Source: Verrucomicrobiales bacterium
GTDB lineage: Bacteria > Verrucomicrobiota > Verrucomicrobiia > Limisphaerales > UBA9464
Length of the DNA: 5,738 nt
Assembly: GCA_003445095.1 (NCBI GenBank)
Contig: DLVS01000833.1
Location: 1 to 5,738 of the forward strand
Direction of reading: 5' to 3'
Of the stretch, positions 1 to 5,738 are shown piece after piece. Every line of letters begins with the position of its first letter. Position 1 is the first letter of the stretch. The position numbers and the translations under genes were made by a program. The notes under the pieces were generated by a model that was given only the letters and a program-made list of their open reading frames with translations, was not told where the DNA came from and ran no database searches.

Positions 1-2006
1 GACAGACCCAGGGGTAGCTGGCAGGTCAGGTCCAGCAGGACGTACGGGTCGTCTCCGGAATCTTTCTGAATGAAGTTCGTGCCCAACGGCGCAAGCAATT
101 CCCGGGCGCGTGCGATCTGATCGACGGCCGCCTTGGAATACATCGCGACGAGCACCGACCCAACCCGAGCAACGGTCGAAGGCCACGTGTTAGTCAGCTC
201 AGTCCATTGCGAACGTGCCGTCTCGGCGTCGGGATGGATGCCAATGAGTACGACTCGATTCGTCGGATCGGGCCAGGCCGCCTCGGTGGTGGCCGTCGCA
301 GTATCGTCGCACGTGAGCGTCAGCGGCGGATCTACGGCAATGACTGAATCCTCATCCAGCAAGTCCAAACCACTCGTGCGGGCAAATGAGGCGAGGCCAA
401 ATCCAAGAAACCCGAGAATGATGGTGCCGACGTAGGCAGTAAGGAGCGCCAGGGTCGCCAGAAGTCCAGGCGGACGCGCGTTGAGACGCTCGAACAGATC
501 CAAGGTCTCACTTGCCACGATTTTCACCGGACGCGGTTGTTTCGTGGAGCCCTTCACGGCGGACACCAAGGTTGCTAACGAATCCGGAGGGATGGTTTGA
601 CGGTCCAAGGACTGAGTCGGCAATCCCGAGGCGCGCAACTGCTCTGCCAGGCGGCCGATTCGCCAAGTCGTTCGGAGCGACAGTGCCATGAGGATCGCGA
701 GAAAGCCCCAGAGTCTTTCCCCGGTTTGGACGCTCGCCAGGACCAGGGCCACGACGGCGAGTAATTTGAATCCGGTCTCCAACCAGGCCCGGCGACAAAA
801 CACGGTCGCATTGAGGAACCAACCGCCATCCAGCGGGACGAACGGAAGGAGGTTGAACGCGTTAAGAACGACGGTGAGGAGCGCGAACTTTTCCAGCCAA
901 GGTGGCCCCGCGAACAGTGACGCGATCGCCAAAACCACTCCGAGCAAAAGACCCGGCGCCGGGCCGGCCAACGAGACCAGCGCTTTTTTCCAGCCCGCAA
1001 CGTTAAAGTTCTGCCCCGACACCGCCGCGCCGAACAACGGGATGAAAAACATGCGCAAGTTTCGATATCCGAACATCCGCATGGCCAACCAGTGTCCTGC
1101 CTCGTGAAACAAGAGGATCGGGATCAGCAGCAGGACGAACTCCCATTCCCATTTCGCGCCGCCGAGGACGACGAAGGCCACCAACGAGACACCCAGAATC
1201 CAGAGGGCGTTTTTCAGCGACGACTTCGGATTCTGCAGGCGCTCGATCTCCACCAGGACGTCGGCATGCTTGCTGCCCACTTCTGCTTTGGCGTGCTCGG
1301 CCGCGACGACCGCTTCCTGTTCATTGGCTTCTTCAGCCTCCGTCAGCGGCACGTACAAGCCACGGCGGATTCCGTGGTCAAAACAGGAGCGTTCGTACCG
1401 GTCGGCCACCGTCTCCGCCTCCTCTTGAGTTGGCACGGGTATCGGCGGATTCGCGGCTCGACGCGAATTCAGCGCCTCCAAATGCGCCTGGGCGAGGCGG
1501 GCTGGCGGCGCATCCAGCAAGCGAATGACCTCGACGCCGGGACTCGGTTCGAACTCGGCACGCTGGGGCGAAGTCACCAACCAAGAGCCGTCCGAAAGTA
1601 CTGAAAGTATAAAGACCCGAGTACGCTCCAAAGGCGGATGCGACTCATGTCCGATGACATACATGACTCGGGCGATCGCCTCGCCTCGGGATTGAATGAG
1701 GGCCGCGATAAAGATTTCGGTCCTCCCGCGAGAACTGGCGTAGCGATAGTAACGCGGCGAATGGAATCCCTCGCTCTCGAGTTCAACGACTAAAGGATCC
1801 AGGCGAGAGACCGCCGTGGGCGGCAAAGCGTCTCGATCGAGGGCCAACTGGTGCACCGCCTCGGGATAAGGCATCGGCGGCAGCGAAATCCGGATTCGCA
1901 GCAGCTTCAGGAGCCAGAGGATGAGAACGTTGGCGGATCGGGTCTGGTTCCAACACTCGCGCAGCGTGAGCCGACGGTTGTCCACGCGGTAAAGTTTGCT
2001 GGGCAT
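1..2006 (-). CDS. Site-2 protease family (M50) membrane zinc metalloprotease, 3' end outside window
   Basis: The frame is open for 668 codons from an ATG at 2006 to the left edge, so the C-terminus is missing. The zinc-binding motif HEAGH is at residues 301-305 in a hydrophobic segment. The second conserved motif, NLLPFVPLDGG, carries Asp393. Together these define intramembrane M50 proteases (His301, His305 and Asp393 as ligands, Glu302 as catalyst), which cut membrane-embedded substrates. Hydrophobic segments lie at about 267-284, 290-309, 342-366, 374-392, 413-426, 433-444 and 514-541. Residues 1-260 are soluble and unrecognised, ending in an acidic, probably helical stretch (about 218-258). 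A soluble tail starts near 545. The frame stays open upstream of 2006; I chose this ATG because it is the first good start and the protein reads well from it. No clear Shine-Dalgarno sequence is seen. The motifs make the M50 call firm. The substrate is unknown, and a role in envelope signalling or export would be a guess. Confidence 0.88.
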   Translation of the reverse strand, partial: MPSKLYRVDNRRLTLRECWNQTRSANVLILWLLKLLRIRISLPPMPYPEAVHQLALDRDALPPTAVSRLDPLVVELESEGFHSPRYYRYASSRGRTEIFIAALIQSRGEAIARVMYVIGHESHPPLERTRVFILSVLSDGSWLVTSPQRAEFEPSPGVEVIRLLDAPPARLAQAHLEALNSRRAANPPIPVPTQEEAETVADRYERSCFDHGIRRGLYVPLTEAEEANEQEAVVAAEHAKAEVGSKHADVLVEIERLQNPKSSLKNALWILGVSLVAFVVLGGAKWEWEFVLLLIPILLFHEAGHWLAMRMFGYRNLRMFFIPLFGAAVSGQNFNVAGWKKALVSLAGPAPGLLLGVVLAIASLFAGPPWLEKFALLTVVLNAFNLLPFVPLDGGWFLNATVFCRRAWLETGFKLLAVVALVLASVQTGERLWGFLAILMALSLRTTWRIGRLAEQLRASGLPTQSLDRQTIPPDSLATLVSAVKGSTKQPRPVKIVASETLDLFERLNARPPGLLATLALLTAYVGTIILGFLGFGLASFARTSGLDLLDEDSVIAVDPPLTLTCDDTATATTEAAWPDPTNRVVLIGIHPDAETARSQWTELTNTWPSTVARVGSVLVAMYSKAAVDQIARARELLAPLGTNFIQKDSGDDPYVLLDLTCQLPLGL

Positions 2007-2221
2007 AGCGGTCTGAAGTGAAGGGGGGCCAGCAGGATGCTGGGAACCATTGGCCCAAGTCCACCTTGAATCAGCCAACCGTCGGCACGCTAAAAGCCGT
2101 CTGTTTGCCCGCGCTCGCGGTCGTAATAGTCGCGACATAGCTGTTGCCGAATCGCGACAATCCAGTACCAATTGTACATCCTGAACTTGAGTTCACCGAC
2201 CCGCTCATCCTGGTTCTCAAT
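2007..2221. promoter_or_regulatory. Divergent intergenic region between M50 protease and DUF1501 gene
   Basis: These 215 bases separate two genes read in opposite directions, so promoters for both should lie here. I could not pick a -35/-10 pair good enough to report on either strand. The notable elements are the inverted repeat at 2182-2195 and a shorter GTAC...GTAC pair at 2165-2177. Frames on the minus strand across this stretch look somewhat coding-like but have no recognisable product. Confidence 0.45.
2182..2195. repeat. Inverted repeat TGAACT-TG-AGTTCA, possible operator
   Basis: Two perfect 6-base arms are separated by two bases, ending 26 bases before the DUF1501 start codon. The size and position suit a binding site for a dimeric regulator. 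No second copy was seen nearby and no regulator gene is in the window, so a chance palindrome is quite possible. Confidence 0.25.
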
Positions 2222-3676
2222 ATGATCTCCATTCCCGGAAAATATGGCGCGACGTGCGACGGCTTTAGTCGTCGCGAATTCTTTCGCCTCGGTGGCGCTG
2301 GGTTGTTCGGGCTGAGCCTCGCCGATGTCTTGCGCCTGCAAGCCGAGCAACCCCCGTCGGGCGGGCCGACTCCGGGAACAGCGAAGAACGGATGGGGCCA
2401 GGCCAAGTCCGTCATCGTGATCTATCTCCAAGGAGGCCCCAGTCATCTCGACATCTGGGATCCCAAGCCCGACGCGCCCTCGAATGTCCGCGGTGACTTC
2501 AAACCGATTCGCACCAAAGTCCCCGGCATCTTCCTCAGCGAAGTCATGCCCAAACTCGCGCAGCAGGTAGACAAAGCCACGCTGATTCGCTCAATGAGCT
2601 ACACCCCCGTCGGGCTCTTCAATCACACTGCCGCGATCTATCAAATCATGACGGGCTATACGCCTGATCGAGTGTCGCCGTCGGGACAGCTTGAGCCTCC
2701 AGCACCGAATGATTTTCCGCATATGGGCTCACAAATTTCCCGGCTCAAACCGCCGGAAGTGCCGATGCTCCCCTTCGTCATGCTGCCTCGGCCATTGCAG
2801 GAATCGAACGTCATCGGCAAGGGCGGCACTGCGGGATTCCTCGGGGCGGCCTACGATCCCTACTATTTTTATCAAGACCCGGCCAAAGAGATCAATCTCG
2901 CGGACCTCACCTTGCGAAAGGAAGTTTCTAAAGAACGATTGGTGCGCCGGGAAACGCTGCTCAAGACCGTCAACGATGCCATGCCCGACATGGAGAAAGC
3001 CGTCGGAAAATATGCGTTGGATAGTTACTACCAAAAGGCGTTCGACCTCGTGAGTAGCGGGCGGGCTCGCGATGCCTTTGACCTAACTAAGGAGCCCGAT
3101 TCGTTGCGAGACACGTATGGACGGCACACGTTTGGGCAAGGTTGCCTTCTGGCACGGCGATTGATTGAAGCGGGCACGCGGGTCGTTCAAATGAACTGGC
3201 CGGCGGTGGCGAACGGGGATCCCACGGTGGACGCTTGGGACACCCACGCGGCGAACTTCGGCCCTCTGCGAAATCTGCACTGCCCAAAACTGGACTCCGG
3301 CTTGAGCGCGCTGATCGAAGACATGGATCAACGTGGACTTCTGAAGGAAACGCTGGTGGTCGCGCTCGGAGAGTTCGGGCGCAGCCCGCGCCTGGGCGTG
3401 AGCACGAGTGGGAATACCAATTCACCGGACGGGCGGGACCATTGGCCGTATTGCTACACCGCGTTTGTCGCCGGCGCGGGCGTGAGTCGGGGTGCCTTGT
3501 ACGGCAAGTCTGATGCGACAGGATCGTCTCCGGCGGAGAAGCCAGTTCATCCGACGCAAATTGTCGCCACGATTTACCACGCGCTCGGGATCGATCCTCA
3601 TTCTATGGTGATGAACCACCTGAACCAGCCGCGCGAGTTGGTGCAGGCGGAACCGGTGCTCGGATTGTTCAGTTAA
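2222..3676 (+). CDS. DUF1501 family protein, Tat-exported, alkaline phosphatase/sulfatase-like fold
   Basis: This is a complete 484-residue protein, a normal length for DUF1501. It opens with a typical family start and a twin-arginine leader, SRREFF at residues 16-21, followed by a short hydrophobic stretch (23-37), so export as a folded protein is predicted. Family motifs follow in order: [14 protein letters not shown] (70-83), WDTHAANF (339-346), GEFGRSPR (383-390) and GRDHWP (404-409). The C-terminus has the usual [16 protein letters not shown] pattern. The Asp and His residues in these motifs match likely metal ligands of the alkaline phosphatase-like fold, but no reaction has been shown for the family as far as I know. 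A longer version from a TTG at 2144 is possible. I prefer the ATG at 2222 because homologues begin there and the Tat leader is then N-terminal. DUF1501 genes in Planctomycetes and Verrucomicrobia often follow a DUF1549/DUF1553 cytochrome-type gene; none is present here. Confidence 0.92.
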   Translation: MISIPGKYGATCDGFSRREFFRLGGAGLFGLSLADVLRLQAEQPPSGGPTPGTAKNGWGQAKSVIVIYLQGGPSHLDIWDPKPDAPSNVRGDFKPIRTKVPGIFLSEVMPKLAQQVDKATLIRSMSYTPVGLFNHTAAIYQIMTGYTPDRVSPSGQLEPPAPNDFPHMGSQISRLKPPEVPMLPFVMLPRPLQESNVIGKGGTAGFLGAAYDPYYFYQDPAKEINLADLTLRKEVSKERLVRRETLLKTVNDAMPDMEKAVGKYALDSYYQKAFDLVSSGRARDAFDLTKEPDSLRDTYGRHTFGQGCLLARRLIEAGTRVVQMNWPAVANGDPTVDAWDTHAANFGPLRNLHCPKLDSGLSALIEDMDQRGLLKETLVVALGEFGRSPRLGVSTSGNTNSPDGRDHWPYCYTAFVAGAGVSRGALYGKSDATGSSPAEKPVHPTQIVATIYHALGIDPHSMVMNHLNQPRELVQAEPVLGLFS

Positions 3677-4118
3677 GCTCCCTGGCGAAGAAGGAGCAGC
3701 AATGCCGCGACCTCATCCTCAAAGCCTATCGCGCGGAGCCCCTCGGCGGCGGGTCATATGAACCGCGGATGGACGCAGATGAACGCGGATCAGAAAAACG
3801 GGCCGATCAAGCGAAGTCTTCTTCTAACCGCGTTCATCCGCGGTTCACTCTGATGCCTTCTTCCACGGCAAGACCGGCGGTCGCCTGGTTGTCGTCGGCC
3901 CGATCAACCTGCCCGTAGGCCGCCTGTTCATCGAAGAAGTCATCATGGAATGGCGCAAGCGCGGCGCCTCGCGGGTCGATGTGCTGGCGTTCGAATTCGA
4001 GATGGGCCTGTTCCCGGCCGTTCTCGAGGAGGCCAAACAGAAGGGCATCGACCTTGCGCCCAAGACCATCCCGCCCGAAGTCTTCGACAAACGCGCCGTG
4101 GAGAAGGATCAGTCCTAG
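3677..4118 (+). pseudogene. Remnant of a DNA methyltransferase gene, interrupted by a palindromic repeat
   Basis: Two coding-like pieces flank an 89-base repeat. The first (about 3676-3758) reads LAKKEQQCRDLILKAYRAEP and ends in GGGSY. The second (3849-4118) includes GGRLVVVGPINLPVGRLFIE, VDVLAFEFEMGLFP and PPEVFDKRAVEKDQ, then a TAG stop. The second resembles, from memory, the C-terminal region of site-specific DNA methyltransferases found next to helicase/nuclease genes, where KRAVEK is normally followed by a further conserved stretch missing here. The pieces lie in different frames, and an in-frame TAA (3825-3827) closes the second frame upstream. Removing bases 3759-3847 joins them in one frame. 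No start codon, catalytic motif (DPPY type) or SAM-binding motif is visible, so most of the gene is gone on the 5' side, apparently up to the DUF1501 stop. The methyltransferase call rests on recalled family patterns. The second piece is the stronger one; the first could be unrelated. Confidence 0.6.
3759..3847. repeat. 89-base palindromic repeat element with 18-base arms
   Basis: The left arm (3759-3776) and right arm (3830-3847) are reverse complements at 17 of 18 positions, around a 53-base centre. The left side also has a roughly 10-base rhythm (GCGGATGGAC, GCAGATGAAC, GCGGAT). The right side folds on its own into a 7-base-pair hairpin (AACCGCG 3826-3832 with CGCGGTT 3839-3845). Units of this ACGCAGATGAACGC type recur between genes in many bacterial genomes, by recollection. 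There is no room for a transposase, so any movement would need one supplied in trans. No target-site duplication is obvious. No run of T follows, so it is not a typical intrinsic terminator. It sits inside the methyltransferase remnant. Confidence 0.75.
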
Positions 4119-4337
4119 GTTTTGGTTTGAGTGATCGCCGCCCGGTCACAGTATTCAATCACGCCATGGATCTTCATCCTGGATTCCCTGGATTCCCCCG
4201 AATTTCCCGTTGAGCGCGACAAAGATGGATTCTACAGCCACCACTCGCTCGCCAAGCTTTCCCCTTAGGGCGCTTTGCTGCCAAACTCGAACGCACGGCG
4301 AGAATTCTTCCCACAGATCCTAACTCCCATCAGGACC
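4119..4337. other. Intergenic gap before the PLD-helicase, no convincing gene
   Basis: This stretch lies between the methyltransferase stop and the helicase start. It holds one short open frame, GTG at 4131 to TAG at 4266-4268 (45 codons), with no recognisable product, and a 9-base tandem duplication at 4178-4196 (CCTGGATTCC twice, sharing one base). The helicase frame is closed by that same TAG, so the helicase cannot start further upstream than this. No confident promoter was found. The gap may be further decayed methyltransferase-locus DNA. Confidence 0.5.
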
Positions 4338-5738
4338 ATGCCTCGGATTTTCGATAACATCGGTTTGTCGCTCCTGCCGGCGCTCCAGCAAACCATGGAG
4401 CTGTCGGACCGCGCGGATTTCTGCGTCGGCTATTTCAATCTGCGTGGCTGGAAGCAGATCGATCAATTGGTGGAGAAGTGGAGCGGTGGCGTCGGCCGCC
4501 AGTGCCGATTGCTCGTGGGAATGCAGCGGCTCCCTCAGGAAGAGTTGCGGCGCGCCTACACCCTCTATCCGCAAGACCAACAGTTGAGCAACCAGGCGGT
4601 CGTTCGGTTGAAACGAAAACTCGCTGAAGACTTCCGCGCGCAACTCATGTTCGGCGCGCCCAACGATGCCGACGAAGCGGGATTGCGACGGCTCGCCGCC
4701 CAATTGAAGTCGGAAAAGGTAGTCGCCAAACTCTTCCTCCGGCACCCGCTTCACGCGAAGCTTTACCTTTGCTTTCGCCCCGACCCCATCAACCCCATCG
4801 TCGGCTTTCTCGGCTCCAGCAATCTCACGCTGGCCGGGCTTTCGCAGCAGGGGGAGCTCAACGTAGACGTGCTCGATCACGACGCAGCGCAAAAGCTCGA
4901 ACAATGGTTTAACGATCGGTGGGGCGACAAGTGGTGCATCGATATTACCAACGAGCTAGTCCAAGTCATCGAAGAGAGCTGGGCTCGGTCCGAAGCTCCT
5001 CCCCCCTACTGGATTTACATTAAGATTGCCTACCATCTCGCTGAAGAAGCGCGCGCTGGACTTTCAGAGTTCAGTATCCCCGCCGACATGCGAGGTACGT
5101 TGCTCGATTTTCAATCGGCTGCGGTTCGCATTGCCGCACGCCATTTGGAAAAACGCGGCGGCGTCATCCTCGGGGATGTGGTCGGTCTGGGAAAAACACT
5201 CATGGCCACAGCGTTGGCTCGCGTCTTCCAAGATCCGCCGCGCTCGCTCGAAACGCTGATCATTTGCCCCAAAAATCTCAAAGGGATGTGGGAAGATTAC
5301 GCCCACCGCTATCGGCTCATCGCTCGAGTCGAATCGATCACGCAGGCGCACAGTGTCTTGCCCGAGCTGCGCCGGTACCGCGTTGTGATCATTGACGAGA
5401 GTCACAACCTGCGGAACCGAAGCGGCCGGCGCTGGGCCGTCGTTCGGGATTACCTCTCGCGCAACGGCTGCAAGTGCATCCTTCTATCAGCGACTCCCTA
5501 CAACAAAGCTTACCTCGACCTGGCCAATCAGCTTCGGCTCTTTCTCGAACCCGATGATGTCGTGGGCATCCGTCCCGAAGAATACCTGCGGCAAGACTGC
5601 GACGGGCAGCCTGAAGAATTCACCCGTCGCCATCAATGCGCCCTGAACTGCCTCGCCGCTTTCGAGAAGAGCGAGCATCCCGACGATTGGCGCGAGCTAA
5701 TGCGGCTGTTCATGGTGCGCCGCACTCGCAGCTTTGTG
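4338..5738 (+). CDS. Phospholipase D-like nuclease fused to SNF2/DEAD-type helicase, 3' end outside window
   Basis: The first 467 codons are present and the frame is open at the right edge; helicase motifs IV-VI and any C-terminal domain lie beyond. Residues 1 to about 190 form a phospholipase D-like domain: ADFCVGYFNLRGW near the N-terminus, HAK at 139-141 and GSSNLT at 159-164. These match the HxK...GSxN core of NgoFVII/BfiI-type nucleases, although the usual Asp four residues after the Lys-following segment is not found (Phe in its place). From about 260 comes a superfamily 2 helicase core: LLDFQ as a Q-motif-like entry, GDVVGLGKT (279-287, Walker A, Lys286), LIICP (Ia), IIDESHNLRN (351-360, Walker B with DESH) and LLSATPYNK (382-390, motif III). 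The ATG at 4338 is preceded by an in-frame TAG and a weak AGGA, and fits the family N-terminus. Likely role: ATP-driven movement on DNA coupled to cleavage, as in restriction or antiphage defence. The methyltransferase remnant upstream supports this. Confidence 0.87.
   Translation, partial: MPRIFDNIGLSLLPALQQTMELSDRADFCVGYFNLRGWKQIDQLVEKWSGGVGRQCRLLVGMQRLPQEELRRAYTLYPQDQQLSNQAVVRLKRKLAEDFRAQLMFGAPNDADEAGLRRLAAQLKSEKVVAKLFLRHPLHAKLYLCFRPDPINPIVGFLGSSNLTLAGLSQQGELNVDVLDHDAAQKLEQWFNDRWGDKWCIDITNELVQVIEESWARSEAPPPYWIYIKIAYHLAEEARAGLSEFSIPADMRGTLLDFQSAAVRIAARHLEKRGGVILGDVVGLGKTLMATALARVFQDPPRSLETLIICPKNLKGMWEDYAHRYRLIARVESITQAHSVLPELRRYRVVIIDESHNLRNRSGRRWAVVRDYLSRNGCKCILLSATPYNKAYLDLANQLRLFLEPDDVVGIRPEEYLRQDCDGQPEEFTRRHQCALNCLAAFEKSEHPDDWRELMRLFMVRRTRSFV

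Noticed and set aside
688..1604. Plus-strand open frames of 139 and 170 codons across the M50 gene
   Set aside because: They are antisense to the catalytic core of the protease and show no family resemblance.
1783..2064. Minus-strand open frame starting at a GTG upstream of the M50 start
   Set aside because: It is in a different frame from the protease, is Arg/Pro/Ala-rich and is covered by the genuine reading frame.
2144..2221. Extension of the DUF1501 protein by 26 residues from a TTG
   Set aside because: It would place the Tat leader about 40 residues in and adds a stretch unlike family N-termini; the ATG at 2222 fits much better.
3826..3845. Intrinsic terminator for the DUF1501 gene
   Set aside because: A 7-base-pair stem exists but no T-run follows, and it is part of the larger palindromic repeat.
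3950..4213. Plus-strand 87-codon open frame
   Set aside because: It is out of frame with the methyltransferase-like translation, which carries the recognisable motifs, and is Arg/Pro/Gly-rich.
4210..4238. Promoter for the helicase (TTGAGC, 17 bases, TACAGC)
   Set aside because: Both hexamers match consensus too weakly, and promoter consensus in this lineage is uncertain.
4320..4904. 194-codon minus-strand open frame over the start of the PLD-helicase
   Set aside because: It mirrors the strongly supported plus-strand gene, has no recognisable motif and is explained by high GC at codon position three.

Overview
The window looks like chromosomal DNA from a GC-rich bacterium of the Planctomycetes/Verrucomicrobia group. 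The best pointer is the complete DUF1501 gene with a twin-arginine leader, a family strongly expanded in those phyla. The N-terminus of the phospholipase D/helicase gene also resembles proteins I associate with them. This assignment is inference from family distribution, not from a marker gene. No rRNA, tRNA, CRISPR array, transposase or integrase was seen.

Layout. (1) 1-2006, minus strand: a long reading frame that leaves the window on the left. It encodes a membrane metalloprotease of the site-2 protease (M50) type, with a roughly 260-residue N-terminal region of unknown function. (2) 2007-2221: a divergent intergenic region with a small perfect inverted repeat just before the next gene. 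(3) 2222-3676, plus strand: a complete DUF1501 protein, predicted to be exported folded by the Tat pathway. (4) 3677-4118: remnants of a DNA-methyltransferase gene. Two coding-like pieces are separated by an 89-base palindromic repeat, and deleting exactly those 89 bases puts both pieces back in one frame. The remnant then ends early at a stop codon. (5) 4119-4337: a gap with no convincing gene. (6) 4338-5738, plus strand: the first 467 codons of a phospholipase D-like nuclease fused to a SNF2-type helicase, running off the right edge.

How the parts relate. Regions 4 to 6 look like a damaged restriction-modification-like or antiphage defence locus. The modification part is eroded and interrupted by a small repeat, while the nuclease/helicase part is still open as far as it can be seen. 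Whether an intact methyltransferase lies to the right of the window decides if the system works. The M50 protease and the DUF1501 gene are divergently arranged, and nothing in the sequence links their functions.
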